Shown: positions 36,063-48,061, counted from the stretch's first letter. The stretch: DNA of 64,000 nucleotides from Caenorhabditis elegans (GCF_000002985.6 NC_003283.11:1426001-1490000), one strand, 5' to 3'. Notes: generated from the sequence alone by a model not told the origin. Program-made: numbers and translations.

Positions 36063-38645
36063 CTATAACCTCTCAAATTCTTCTTTCTCTTCTTTTTCCT
36101 CCTTCTCTGGTAGTTGTGACAATTTCCTGCCAACCGTTGATAAGCTATTGGTTTTCACCAAGTAATAAATAAAGAACATATGACCACAAGAGACGAACCC
36201 GTAAGAAATAAATATACAAATTGCAAAAGTTGCCGGTAATGGGAGAATAATGACTAGAACATCTTTTAAAACGGAGAACGTTTGGCACAACGCGTTGTGC
36301 ATTCCGAATACTGTATTTCGTTCTCGTTCTGGGATGGTGACTTGCATTATGTGAGTGATAGCCAGATCCAGGCACCACAATCCTGAAAATTGATTATTAA
36401 AATTAATTTTTAAAAAATTCCTGATTTTTTTGACATTTCCTAATATGTATTAGTTAAAACTTGAAATTTGACCGGCTTTTCAAGCGGCTGGAAACAATTT
36501 TTTTTTTGTAATTACTGTCAAATTTTGAGTACAAAATGTAATTATGTTGCGTTTTCAACTTGAGATTTTTAATTTTTTTAAACCAAAACTTGCCGTCCAT
36601 CGACTTTAAAATACCTATATGAAGTTAAAACACAAGATAATTACATTGTATACTTAAATTTTGACCATGGTTTCAAAAAAAGATAGTTTCCAGCCGCTTG
36701 ACAAGTCGGTCAAATTTTCAATTTTAACTAATCTTAGCCCATTTTTTGAGCCGTCATAACTTTTTTTTGAGAATTTTTCAAGGAGTTTCATTATAAAATT
36801 AGGAGTTTTCAGACAATTTTGAGCCTGATAAGGTAATAAAAAATTCGACTACACCACCTTAAAAAAAACCCAAACTCACCATATCTTGCGGATGCAATCG
36901 CAATCAAGAACACAAAGATGCTGGCCAAACTGACACCATCAGACGAAAAGTGCTTCCAATCAACATGTGGGTCCAAGTTTGTAGCGTTATTCCCGTCGAA
37001 AGAGTGAACCATATCGTGCCACCAAGTTCCCATAGTGAAGTTTCCAAAGTATCCACCAAGGTTCATAGGAGATCCCGGGAGGAACACGGATATAACTGCT
37101 AGAACCGCAAAAAACTGCTGAACAACCAATCCCAGTAGTCCTGAAGTGGCGACACTGTATCGCTTTTCGAAGAATGCGTAGGAAAACGCTCCAAGGATCG
37201 CAGTCACGGATCCATAGGATCTGAATGCTCCGATAACAAATTCCGGAAGCCCTACACTTGAGCCATATCCTACAGCTAATCCATCAAATCCCATCACTGT
37301 CATGAATAGAAGACTCATTCCAAATGCAGCTGGGAATGAGATCTGGCACCAGTACGTGTAAACCACAGATTCTTTGAGCCTTGAATTGGCGAATGGGTCT
37401 AGCGCTTCATCTTTCTTGTCTTTCTTCACTTGAAGCAGAGGATTGGAGATGTAGATTGCTCTAAGGAAAATGGTTTTTGAAGCCATTGAAACAAGAGAGG
37501 CTATACCAAATATTCCAACTGTTTCACGAAGACCAACCCAGGTCACCAGAGCCTTAACTTAGTTTGTTTTTACTTTGGAATTAAAAAGCGAACACAGAAC
37601 TAACACCAGTTACTAACGGTGCAATAACATTGGTACATTGATCCAATGTCAACAGAGTTGCGTTCATATTCGACAGTGTACCATCATTTCCGAGTACCAT
37701 AACCCAATCTCTGCCTGTGATGAACTTTTCCGCGTTCAGGAAAAGCCGGTTCACCGCGCATATGCACATTGCTAGAACCAGGCAGACTATGTACCACGGT
37801 GACGTGGCATCGATAGACAGACAAGCTTAAAATATTTTAGCTTCGAGTACCTACATCAGTGTCAAATTAGAACTCACTGATAATAAGAGCAGCTGCAGCA
37901 CAAATACTCAAATTGTTCAACGGTACGACGGTCATGATTGCTGAAATTGAAAACTTGATTTTCTCTTACAAATACTCACGAAATAAGTATTTGATTGTAG
38001 TTTTTGTTAGGTCAATGTGATACTTGAACAAATCATTTTTGCAGTAATCGAAATTTGTAAAAATGAATCGTTCACGTGGAGTCAGAACGTCCCATTTTGC
38101 TGTGATCTTCGAAAAATGCGAGAGAAGAGACGCAGAGATCTCATCTGATTTTGCATGGTTAAGAGCGTGCTGACGTCACAATTTTTCTGGTAAAATATTC
38201 CCATTTGTCGTAGATCGAACCGCAATGAGGCAGGCTGACACCACGGGATCGTTTAGTTGTCTACCGTACCCCGTTTCCTCGAGAGCCCGTCGAAATGCTT
38301 TCCTAAATATCCGCTGAGAAACATTTGCAAGACTCCCTCGAAAAGCTGCTCAATGGAAACCACTCTCATACCACCCATCAGGTCCATACAAAGAGAGACA
38401 CAGAATGACCAAGCCCTGTCTTCCTGTAAATAGTATCGAAAAATTGAATGTTCATGTTTTTCCACATTGAACTAAAAAACAATTTTGAAGTTTATAAAAG
38501 TATGCGAATTTCTTTTTTTTTCTTCCTAGTTTTAAATTCCCTCTACACTCACCAAGCATGTCGAAATATAGGCACAATACAAAAATATGCTCGTTTTCGA
38601 AAGGGTGCCACTGTTTCGTCGATTATTCGGTTGTTGAAAAGTCAT
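36063..38645 (-). CDS. fpn-1.2: Ferroportin-family iron exporter
   Basis: Six exons on the minus strand: 38645-38553, 38471-38270, 37940-37878, 37825-37607, 37557-36880 and 36382-36063, giving 524 residues. Family blocks in order: FRYYLQEDRAWSFCVSLCMD (helix 1), AIMTVVPLNNLSI, KFITGRDWVMVL with NMNATLLTLDQCTNVIAPL (helices 4-5), VYTYWCQISFPAAFGMSLLF, VISVFLPGSPMNLGGYFG, and RYGLWCLDLAITHIMQVTIP (helix 10 region). Ferroportins export ferrous iron across the plasma membrane. The tail EKEEKEEKEEFERL is acidic. The start is uncertain: in-frame ATGs also exist at 38711 and 38777. The symbol is from memory; a paralogue number could be wrong. Introns 2 and 5 carry repeats. Confidence 0.9.
36435..36868. 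repeat. GGTGGTGTAGTC-family MITE in ferroportin intron 5
   Basis: The end AAAAATTCGACTACACCACC at about 36838-36858 and arms around GACAAGTCGGTCAAATTTTC match the element at 20295-20803. The other terminus is degraded. Confidence 0.7.
38073..38250. repeat. CACGTG-ended element in ferroportin intron 2
   Basis: CACGTGGAGTCAGAACGTCC starts it. GCGTGCTGACGTCACAATTT and GATCGAACCGCAATGAGGCA are inverted relative to the copies at 19458 and 52068. It ends CTGACACCACGGG. Confidence 0.75.
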
Positions 38646-38799
38646 TGTCACAGGAATCAAACTGGAAATCTCTGCACTTCCATCGCCCGCGACACACTTA
38701 CTGATTTCCATGTTAGCGATAACCTCTATATATTCTGTGATAACGGGCAGGAAGTTCAACAAAGTGTTGGTGCACATACATCATGAATTTTTTCTCTTG

Positions 38800-39013
38800 T
38801 CAATCAAAGATTATTTGAATAGGCCACTCGAGTGCACTGCTCACCGTCTCTTTTTTTTTCATCTTTGCTCGTCTTACCGAACACTTTTTCACGCGATAAA
38901 TTGTTTGCCGCGCGGCATGAGAAGGCGGAAGATGGTTGGGATAGTTTCAAGCGAGATGGTATATAAGCCCACAATCAAATGGAAATACTCATCCGATACT
39001 TTCGGCTCTAATC
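38800..39013. promoter_or_regulatory. Divergent promoter region, ferroportin / Cys-rich gene
   Basis: The two genes are transcribed away from each other with about 370 bp between starts. TATATAAGC at 38960-38968 is a probable TATA box for the plus-strand gene, about 50 bp before its start. Confidence 0.5.
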
Positions 39014-40274
39014 ATGCGCTTCACCTCCCTCGCCATTGCCTTCTTCGCCTGCGCCCTAGTGGTGTCTGTAAGTTGTGCAAGATCTAAAAATTTGAGTCTA
39101 CGAATATTAATTTTCAGGGCAATGTGCTTCGTGAGAAGAGACAATGCGGATGTGCTCAACCCCAGCAGAGCCAATGCTCGTGCCAACAGGTTCAACAGAC
39201 TCAATCGTGCTCGTGCCAATCTGCTCCAGTTCAGCAACAATCCCCATCATGCTCTTGCGCTCAACCACAACAAACCCAGAATGTTCAGGTTACTAGCAAA
39301 CTTATGCTATAGCTCCAAAGAGAGACTTTCAGGTCCAAACCACTCAATGTGCTCCAGCTTGCCAACAGAGCTGCACCCAACAATGCCAGGCTGCACCATC
39401 GGTAGCCCAGTGCCAGCCACAATGCCAACAGCAGTGCCAATCCCAGTGCGCTCCAATGTACAATCCACCAGCCACCACCACACCAGCTCCAGTCGTCCAA
39501 TGCCAGCCAATGTGCCAACAGCAGTGCCAATCCACCTGTGTTCAGCAACAACAACCAGCTTCCCAATGCCAGCCACAATGCCAGCAACAGTGCAACGTTG
39601 CCTGCGATGCTCCAGCCACATCCACTCAGGCACCACAAGTAGTCCACATCCAACTCGAGATCCAACAGGCTCAAGCTCAATGCCAACCACAGTGCCAGCA
39701 ACAGTGTCAATCATCCTGCACCCAACAACAACAGCCAGCTAACCAGTGCAATTCGGCTTGTAACAGCCAGTGCTCCAACATTTGCCAACAAACTGCTCAA
39801 GCCACTCAACAGGTCTACAACCAGAACTCTAACACCAACACCCAAATGTACAATCCATACAACAACAACAACCAAGGTTCCGGATCCGCCAACTGCGCCC
39901 CAGCCTGCCAGCCAGCCTGTGACAACTCCTGCACTTCTCAGACTCCAGCTCCAATGTACAACCCATACGATGCCAGCACATCCGCCCCAGCATCTTCCCA
40001 AGCTGTGATCCAAATCGTTCTCCAATCCTCCGTCGCCCAGTCCTCCCAGTGTACTCCACAATGCGAGCAGTCGTGCCAGCAGCAATGCGTTCAGCAACAA
40101 CAACCAGCCGCTCAGTGCCAGTCTGCCTGCCAGGACTCGTGCTCCAGCTCCTGCCAAGCCGCTCAGCCAGCGACTACGGCTTGCCAGCAGAGCCCACAAA
40201 GCCCACAAAACTCGTGCTCCTGCCAAGCTAACTACTCTCCATGCGGAAATGGACAGTGCTGTAGAAGAAAGTGA
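39014..40274 (+). CDS. Secreted Cys/Gln-rich repeat protein (prion-like Q/N composition)
   Basis: Exons 39014-39067, 39118-39288 and 39333-40274; the second intron is only 44 nt. The product has 388 residues. The signal peptide is about 1-18 (SLAIAFFACALVVS), then LREKRQCGC suggests a dibasic cleavage site. The body is built from repeats of the type CQPQCQQQCQSxC, often followed by QQQQPA and linked by APMYNPPATTTPAP-like spacers (MYNP three times). Cys comes in patterns C-x3-C-x3-C that favour disulphide cross-linking. It ends CSCQANYSPCGNGQCCRRK. Composition fits the worm pqn/abu class of cuticle or pharynx-associated extracellular proteins; pqn-54 is a possible identity from memory. Codon use is strongly biased to CAA/CAG and TGC. 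No enzymatic domain. Confidence 0.88.
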
Positions 40275-40524
40275 ACGGACTCTGAACAATGACTTCAAGT
40301 TTTTGTATATAATGAAACCAATTAGTTTCACAAGAACTTAATAAACAACTTTGATATTTTAATTGATTTACATTATTTGGTTTTTTATTGTCTAGAAAAT
40401 GAACAATGACTACAAAACTTATAGCTGGCTCACAGTTTATTGACTAGATTAGCACTAAAAAATAACATGGCCGCTTTTCAAGGAAAGGTTTTTATTTTAT
40501 TTTATTTTTTAATGTCAGACTTCA

Positions 40525-41045
40525 AAACGAGACAAGTGCCATTTAAAAGTGTTCCATAAGGATATATTACTACAAAATTTTAAGCGGCAAAGCTCCACTC
40601 TCAACCCCTCTAGCATCGATCTGAAACTGTTACAGTGCACTTCTTCACTACTTTGGAGGCCTGTAGAATTGCTCCAAATTTTTTTTGTTGCAAACTTTCA
40701 ATGTTTTTCAAAACGGTTAAAAGTAGGTAAGCATTCTGGAAAATTTTTGAAAATTTTTAAATTTTTTCAAAAAATCTGAAAAATTTTTGAACCGAGTGGA
40801 GTGGATTGAGGAAATTTTTAGATTTTTTTTTCAAAAATTTTTTAAAATTTTTAAAAATTTCCCAGAATGTAAACTTATTTCTAGCCGTTCTAAAAAACAT
40901 TGAAAATTTGCACAAAAAAAATCAGGACCAATTCTACTGGCCTGAAACAATTTAAGATCGAAATTTTTGGGGTTGAGAGTAGAGCTTTGCCGCTTAAAAT
41001 TTTGCAGTGACATAGCCTCATGAAACACTTTCAAATGACACATGA
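40525..41045. repeat. Palindromic element, about 520 bp
   Basis: CATTTAAAAGTGTTCC, AAAATTTTAAGCGGCAAAGC and CTCCACTCTCAACCC at 40540-40610 return inverted at about 40970-41040, with AT-rich centre at 40780-40860. It is intergenic between the Cys-rich and GID8-like genes. Confidence 0.8.
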
Positions 41046-41289
41046 TGGTTGCATATTACGAAAAAATGTTTCCTATCGATATGTCTCGGTCACCATAGAA
41101 CCAAGTCTAATGTGAACACGAGACCATAAGAGACATAGAGAGTGAGACGCATTGCATCTTGTGAGTGAAGAGACCTCTGTGCCTCTTTCTCTCTCATCTA
41201 TCGATTTGCATTTTGACTTGGCTTTATTTTCGGGGTTTTGTGGATTTTTAGAACCTGAGTTTTGTAGCTTATTTGAAATATCATATTTA

Positions 41290-41738
41290 ATATTTAAAGG
41301 TGGAGTAGCGCCAGTGGGGGTTTTGTTTAAATGCACTTATAATGATCCAAAACAACCGAATATCATAATAATAATAAAACACTCCAAAAAATTTTAGATT
41401 TTTCATAATTTCTGATCAAAGTTTTGGCAAATCGCCAAAATTTTGAAAAATACGAGCTTTTGAGGAAATCCAAGGCAATGTCGCATGTTCACACCCCTAC
41501 AATGTTTTAATACAAATAATTAAAACAAAATTAAAGTATAAAAAATGTAGGAAAAAATAAGTTTTTTGGTCGAGTTCCAAAATTACGAGTAGCAAAAACT
41601 GTGTAATTGCCACTTTTTGACAGTAAATAAAAAATTTTCAAAAATTTTTTGGAAAGTTTTATCATGATATTTGGTCATTTTGGGACTATAGGAGTGGTTT
41701 TTAACAATTTCCCCACTGAGGCTACTCCACCTTTAAAT
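41290..41738. repeat. Full-length GGTGGAGTAGCGCC MITE next to the GID8-like start
   Basis: TTTAAAGGTGGAGTAGCGCC at about 41294 is inverted as AGGCTACTCCACCTTTAAA at 41720-41738, both with TTTAA. Its right end is only about 28 bp from the start codon of the next gene. Confidence 0.9.
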
Positions 41739-41766
41739 TTGAGGAATCAACCCCCACTGCTCTAAT

Positions 41767-44700
41767 ATGGAACATCGTGACGACGACTTTGAATTTGGAC
41801 ATCAATTTGGCGGGGACGAGGAGGAGGAGGAAGAGGAAGAAGCGATTGATGTGGATAGTCCAGATGAGTTGGATGTTGACGCCGAACCTGATGACGACTC
41901 TGATATGGAAGTCTATCATATGGAGACGAATGGAGCCGCCAATGGAAATGGAAGACAGGTCATTGGAGAAACGGGTGATGAAGAGGAAGATGATGACTAT
42001 GATGAAGAAGACGCAATGACTTGGGATTCGATGTCAACAATCAGTGAAGTTGAGGTGGAAAAGGATGATGACGAATGGTATCCATTGATGAAGAGAGATA
42101 ACGTGTTTCCGAACTTTGCATTACCAACTACCACGTGAGTTTTTTCTCTACGGTTTTTCAAAAAATTGATTTCCGGCAAATCGGCAAATCTCAAAATTTA
42201 CCGAGCTCGGCAAATTCGGCACAATTGCCGTGCTTAACAAATTCCGAAAAATGTTATATTTTTAAATATTTTTTGGAGCACTAAAAGTACTGAATTCTTA
42301 ACCCGCGTCTTTTTTTTTTGATTAAGTTCCGTGTGAAAAATGTAAAAATGACTCAATTTTGTGTCATTTTACATAATTTTTGGGGAAAAAATCAATAGTG
42401 TTGGTCAAAATTGTATTTTTAAATTTTTGATGTATAGAGCAAATTTCAAAATTTGCCATGCTCGGAAAATTCGACCAATTTGCCGCACACCGGCAATTGT
42501 CAAAACTTTTCGGCACGTTGTGGTTTTGCACATTTTTTTTGGTAATTTCAGAATTTCAATTTTAATCGGCAAAATTGTAGGCATCCTATGAATGTGCCTA
42601 TATCTATTTTGAAAAGTAAGAAAATTCTATGAAAATATCAAGAAAAACAGGAATAAAATAGGACCAGTTTTAAGTGCTTCCGTCTTATAAAAAATCGCTT
42701 TAAAAACTTCCGGCAAATTGGTAATTTACCGAAAATGATATTTTCCGGCAAATCGGCAAACCGGCAATTTGCCAATTTGCCGAATTTTCTTACGTTTCGA
42801 TTTTTCTCGTGCCGAGCTTCAGTTCATATCCCTATTTTAACTTTATTAGTATTGCCAAATTTCATATTAAAAATATTAAAAACAAAAAAATAGCCACCCA
42901 CGATTTTAACTTGAACACATAAATCTCAAAAATTCCAGACGCGCTGCTTTCCGCATCGGCCCACAGCCGATCGCATCCGCCGATCCTTCATCAACTCCTG
43001 GCTCATCAGAACACCATTCAGACACTGAAGACGTCGAATTCAATGACTACAAAGAAGTGATGCGTCCAGATCCGACACGTGAAGAACTCCAACAACTCGT
43101 GATTGATCATTTTCTCCACCATGGATACTCGGAAGTTATAGAGACTTTCAGCAAAGAGGTGAATATTGTGGTTCCCAAGAAAGATATCGATAATATGAAC
43201 GCGAGAAATGAAGTTCGCCGCTTGATTTGTGTTGGCGAAATGGAGAGTGCTATTGAAAAAATGACGACGCTTTGCCCGACTATATTGGAGGATGATGAGA
43301 TCAACTTTATTGTTCGCAAGCAGCATCTCATTGAAATGGTCCGACAAAAGCTGACGAAAGAGCCCGTCGAATATTTTAGAGCTCATTTAATGAAGAACGG
43401 GCAGCGTCCTTGTGACGAGAAAATGGATATCATCGAGAGAATATTCACTATGCTGGTATTCAATTTGGAGGATGATGTCGAGTTCAACGTGTATTTCCAG
43501 CAATCCGAACGAGAACAGGTTCGTAATATAATATGATTACACATTCACAGAGCTATTCTCATATTTTCAGACGGCCAAGGAGGTGAACAGTGCTCTGCTC
43601 GCGATGAATGGAAAGTTGAAGTCGTCCCGCCTCGATCTTCTCGCCAAGACCATCGCTTTTACGGGATGTTCGCAGATGCGCTCCTCATCGCCAAGTAGAA
43701 AACATGCAACCATTGCTGAATTTTCGGAGGAACATTATTCCAAGCCGTATGGATTGTGAGTTGTTTTAAAAAAATGTTATTCATTTTTTGAGCACGGTCG
43801 AGTTTTCTTTTTCGAGGCCACGTCACAAAGCACGTGTATTCAGCTCGACCACCACCTCGAAAATGTTGAAAAAAAGGCCCGAATTTCTGGCTTCCCTCAT
43901 AAATTGAAATGGAAGAGTTTGCCGAACTAGGCCATTTTGGCTCGGTCATATCTGGGGTAGATTTACGGCGAGTTGCGTGTCGCGTCGCGTCTCGATTTTA
44001 GTTGTAAAACTAAATGCATTTGTGTCCGTGTGGAGTACACGACACTTTTCCACGCGTTGTCCGGCAGGCGATTGTCAATGGAGCGCGAAAAATTCAATGA
44101 GGAAGGCCAGAACCCCGTGTGGTGTGGCTGCGAAAAAGAAGTCGGTCACCGAGTTTTCCCAATTTGTATTTGTTTTCACAATCGTTCCGAAAATTAATCG
44201 CTGAAAAGACTGTATCCGGTCTCGACACGAACAACTTTTGCTAAATCTAAAATTGTGTGCGCCTTTGAAGAGTACTGTAACTTAACACTCTAGTTGCTGC
44301 GGAATTTTCATGGATTTTTTACAGTTATCGTACATAAAAATATATGTATTTAGTGAAAACTGTAATCAAATTTTTTAGCAAATCGTGAAAAATATGAAAA
44401 ATCAATTAAAATTCCGCAGCAACAAGTTTGAAATTACAGCACCCCTTCAAGGTACACATATTTTCGCACTTAACAAGATTTTGTCTCAAAAAAAATTGCG
44501 TCTGGGTAATAGCAAAACCCAATTTATTGCATTTGAGTGGAATTTATATTACAGAAATACAAAATTCTGAGAATGTGTATTGCGCAGCATATTTGACGCT
44601 TAAAATATCTTGTAGCGAAAACTACAGTAATCCTTTAAATGATTACTGTAGCTCTTGTGTCGATTTACGGGCTTCAATTTCGAAATTAATTAAAATCGTC

Positions 44701-44962
44701 GATTTAACGATGAAATATTATCACTATTCGAAGTGAAACTCATTTCAAAAATCGAGCCCGTAAATCGACACAAGCACTACAGTAGCCAGTTAAAGAATTA
44801 CTGTAGTTTTCGCTACGAGATATTTTGCGCGTCGAATATGTTGCACAATACGCATTCCGGGTTATAGAACATTTCGAATTAAAAGTAATACTAATTTACA
44901 GAGCCGCCGAAACAAGTTCTGCCTTTCGCGGTGAAGTCGACCTAACCCAGGACATGCGTTGA
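41767..44962 (+). CDS. GID8/TWA1-like LisH-CTLH-CRA protein with acidic N-terminal extension
   Basis: Exons 41767-42134, 42939-43518, 43571-43755 and 44902-44962, giving 397 residues against about 230 in human GID8. The first 125 or so residues are highly acidic (long Asp/Glu runs, low complexity) and have no counterpart in GID8. LisH starts at about 165 (TREELQQLVIDHFLHHGYSE), CTLH follows (ARNEVRRLICVGEMESAIEK), then CRA (FIVRKQHLIEMVRQ to FNLEDDVEFN). In other species this protein is a scaffold of the GID/CTLH E3 ubiquitin ligase. The end AFRGEVDLTQDMR is short and polar. Introns 1 and 3 are filled with repeats. No competing start is seen upstream; the MITE end is adjacent. Confidence 0.9.
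42165..42790. repeat. Two TTGCCG-bordered elements in tandem (core types 2 and 1)
   Basis: Core type 2 (with GATTAAGTTCCGTGTG) spans 42170-42490 and core type 1 (GGCAAAATTGTAGGCATCCT, GTGCTTCCGTCTTATAAAA) spans 42490-42790, sharing the middle TTGCCGCACACCGGC array. They lie in intron 1 of the GID8-like gene. Confidence 0.8.
43790..44215. repeat. Dispersed element with GATATGACCGAGCC/GGCTCGGTCATATC motif, copy 1
   Basis: GCCGAACTAGGCCATTTTGG with CTGGGGTAGATTTACGGCGA and GCGATTGTCAATGGAGCGCG. The segment 43900-44130 is repeated in inverted orientation at 53885-54112. It lies in GID8-like intron 3. Confidence 0.85.
44217..44865. repeat. Two palindromic elements (GTCTCGACACGA and TAGCGAAAACTACAGTAA families)
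   Basis: 44217-44500 has GTCTCGACACGAACAA and inverted arms around TTGCTGCGGAATTTT. 44578-44862 has GTAGCGAAAACTACAGTAAT inverted at 44805-44825, with TGTCGATTTACGGGC arms. Both families recur in unc-60B introns (51608-51857, 50997-51225). Confidence 0.8.
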
Positions 44963-46980
44963 ACGGAATTTGTACATTTTTTCAAAAACAATAATCTGAT
45001 TCTATTCGTAATTTTCTAATTTTCTCTTGAAATATAATTTTCTTATTATGATTTATTCACATTCTCATTTCAATTCTAAACTAAATAAAAATTGTTCAGT
45101 TTTTTTCTCACATCAGTATTGCCAGAAAATCCCGTTGCTCGCCGAGCTCTAGGAGTTCCACCCCCGTTTTCCTTCTTCCCGATCTCCCAACCGATTCGCC
45201 CCCACTGTACACAAAAGAATTCTCTGCACACACACACACACACAAATACACAAACAGCTGCCTATCTCTCTTCTCCTTCCCGCCGGGGGATCCTCTGATT
45301 TTTCAGCGATATTTCGCATCTTCTTCTCTTAATGTGAGCCTAGTGCTCGACGAGCAATTTTGCCGATCATTTGCATATTTTACACTTTTCCCTGCGCTGC
45401 GGAACTGGTTTTAAAATTTAAACTTTTCTGTTCGGATTCCAAGTTTCGATAAGATTTCAACATTTTAATGTTAAAACAAATTTCGCAACATTATAATGAT
45501 GCTCACGTGTGAGATCACAGTTGCCGCCTTCTGTTCCCTCTGTGTGTGAGAGAATTCAAAGATTTTGTGTAATTTTGTTATTTGCGTCAGGCAGTTCAGT
45601 TGTCGAAAAGCTTTTAAATTTTTTTTCTAACATTTTTCGCCAGAAATTATCCGCAAATTGCCTGAAAATCGATTTAGAAATTAAATTAATTTTAATTTTC
45701 GCTCTAAAAATCTTTCCAATAAGGATTAACCAAGTGCGCTCCACCGTTAATTTTCATCGGGTCTCGCCACGAAATCAACATTTTTGAATTCAAATCCGCT
45801 GAACACTTTTTTGTCATCTTTTTTTTGTTTCTCCGTCAATTTTCGCAATTTAAACGCTTTTTTTTTTCATTTTTTAGCGGGAAATTTATTCGAAAATTGT
45901 TCTTGTCTGCGGAAATCATTCACTTTCCCCATTTTCCCCTTTATTTTGCTAGTTCCTCCCGTTCTCTCTGCTTTTTGTCGAGTTTTTCATGAAATCTTCG
46001 CAGATTGCTAAAAAAATTGCACTTTTTTATTTTATTCATCATTGAAATCCATTGAATATGTTCAGCTTTCGTCACGTCTCACTCATTTCCGGTGTCTCCT
46101 CAAATTGTTTTTTTTTAGTTTCTGTTTCGAAACCTCCACTTTTTCTGTTCGGGTCCCATGGCTATTGCGAAATACTAGAAATCCCCCTAATTTTCAAGGA
46201 CCGACGATTCAGAAAGAAGGCGCAGCAGCGGCAGTGACGAAGGCGACGGCCCATTGTGTCAATCGATGGGGAAAACGAAAAAAAAAAACGAAACGGACAG
46301 GCGGCGCGCAGCGCGGGCGCTCCGCTTCTTCACCGCTCTCTGGGTCACATTTGAATGAATCAGTCGCGTTTGGGCGCAACATCGGGACGTTTTCTGTTCG
46401 TTCGGTCTATTTTCCCCCGTTCTGTGATCGCTTTCATGTCTGAAAAATATATGATTCATCACTTTTGTTCTGTATTGTTTTAGATTCCAGAATTTTCATG
46501 TGTCATCATCCATTTCTCGTTGTCGACCTTATTTTTCTCCATTTGAATTTTTCCTCTATTGACTGGGCACACCAACAGCCGGATGGACGGGGACACTCTT
46601 GAGAAGTGGGGTCGCGGCGGCGGTTGTGTAGTGTAGTTGAGGAGGACACTGCAGCAGTGCCGGAAGATGCGACGATCAACGACTCCGTGTGTCGCACATT
46701 ACAACATCTGGCACTTCGACATATTCCTCAATTGATTCTTCTATCCTCTCTCGTTTTGAGAAACCATTTGACTGGCCTTCGTCGTCTGACGAACTGAGCC
46801 CGGCGACGACAATCAATACATGTGTCTGTCTCCATGAGAAGTGTGTGAGTGACACATCGTTCAAACACAAGATACGCAGTCGTACTGTCCTTGAACAATT
46901 CTCACAGTCGTTCGTTTTTTCATAATTTTGTAGCTAATCATCAGTTTTCCAAATATTTCGGCTGCTTATTGGGAGACCAT
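44963..46980. other. Pyrimidine-rich upstream region
   Basis: No gene supported. There are long TTTTC/CTCTC tracts, (CA)n at 45230-45245, and a GC-rich patch GGCGGCGCGCAGCGCGGGCG at 46301-46320. Such composition is common upstream of widely expressed worm genes; it may hold unc-60 control elements or an unseen non-coding exon. Confidence 0.4.
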
Positions 46981-47541
46981 TTAAAGGGGAAGTAGAGTTT
47001 GTGGCTATTTTAATTAAATCGACTAAAACTGGTCCATTATCCAAAAATGTTTATGGCCGGTCAAAATTTCGAAAAAAAGAGCCAAATTTTGCTAAAATCT
47101 GAATTTTCTCAAACTTTTCTTTGTCACAGCCGCTGGATTTTAGTTTTTCGGAAATTATCACCCTTTGATCCTTAATTTGGTAATTTATCTCGCGGAAATT
47201 CGTTGATTGAGACAACTTTTAGGCCGATAGGCATACAATTTTTATCATTTTTGGATGCCCATCGGCTCAAAAAGTGTCTCAATCAACGAATTTCCGCGAG
47301 ATAAATTACCAAAATAAGGATTAAAGGGTGATAATCTCAGAAAAACTAAAATCCAGCGGCTGTGACAAAGAAAAGTGTGCGAAATTTCAGATTTTAGCAA
47401 TAGTTGGCCATTTTTTCGAATTTTGGCCGGCCATGAAAAATTTTTGGAAATTTTTTGTGAAGTCTCATTATGAAATTCGGTGATTTTGGACCAGTTTTTG
47501 TCTATTTAAGCAAAATACTACAAACTCTACTCCCCTTTTAA
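46981..47541. repeat. Palindromic MITE, AAAGGGGAAGTAGAGTTTG family
   Basis: TTAAAGGGGAAGTAGAGTTT at 46981 is inverted as CAAACTCTACTCCCCTTTTAA at 47521-47541. Long arms (CCAGCGGCTGTGACAAAGAA; CGAATTTCCGCGAGATAAAT) are nearly perfect. A single copy here, and the most symmetric element of the window. Confidence 0.92.
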
Positions 47542-47946
47542 ATTAAATCGTCCGAGTTTTCTTGGACTATTTAATATTTTTGCATACGAAAAACACTGTC
47601 TTGAAATACACTGTCAAATTATTATACTGAGCGACTAGAAAAGATTCTAAAAATAATTCTCAAGATGACTAATTCATTTTTTTATTTCTGAAATGAGCGT
47701 GTCTTATTGTTTCGCAATTGCTAATGACTTTGACTCCTCCCACGTCGTTGGCGTTTTTGTTCGTTCCTCGATCAATTGGTGGCTCCCTCACAGTCAATTT
47801 GCCCTTTCTCTACGCCCACGCAAACCATCTGAACACTTCTATGCTAATAATGCTCATTCCGACTTGAATTCAAGGAAAATGATATGTTTTTTTTCTCACT
47901 GAACTTTCACCCGATGTTGAAATAACCCGAAAGTAGAGAATATGTC

Positions 47947-47963
47947 GGGGGGGGGGGGGGGGG
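47947..47963 (+). repeat. Mononucleotide G tract (17 G)
   Basis: Seventeen consecutive G follow TATGTC. G tracts of this length are unstable in worms lacking the DOG-1/FANCJ helicase. It lies about 1.2 kb upstream of the unc-60 start. An 11-C tract also occurs at 54978-54988. Confidence 0.95.
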
Positions 47964-48061
47964 TAGTAGATGGGCGGTGTAGTTGTCTGCGCGTACGCTA
48001 AGTGGAGATTATACGCTTCGACTGTCTCGTAGCACCGAGTTCCTTTCGCTAATTACTCTCA

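Noticed and set aside
39285-40331. Long minus-strand open frames opposite the Cys/Gln-rich gene
   Set aside because: Antisense shadow of biased CAA/CAG/TGC codons.
41777-42019. Arg/Met-rich frame overlapping the first exon of the GID8-like gene
   Set aside because: It is the +1 frame of the GAG/GAC-rich acidic exon.
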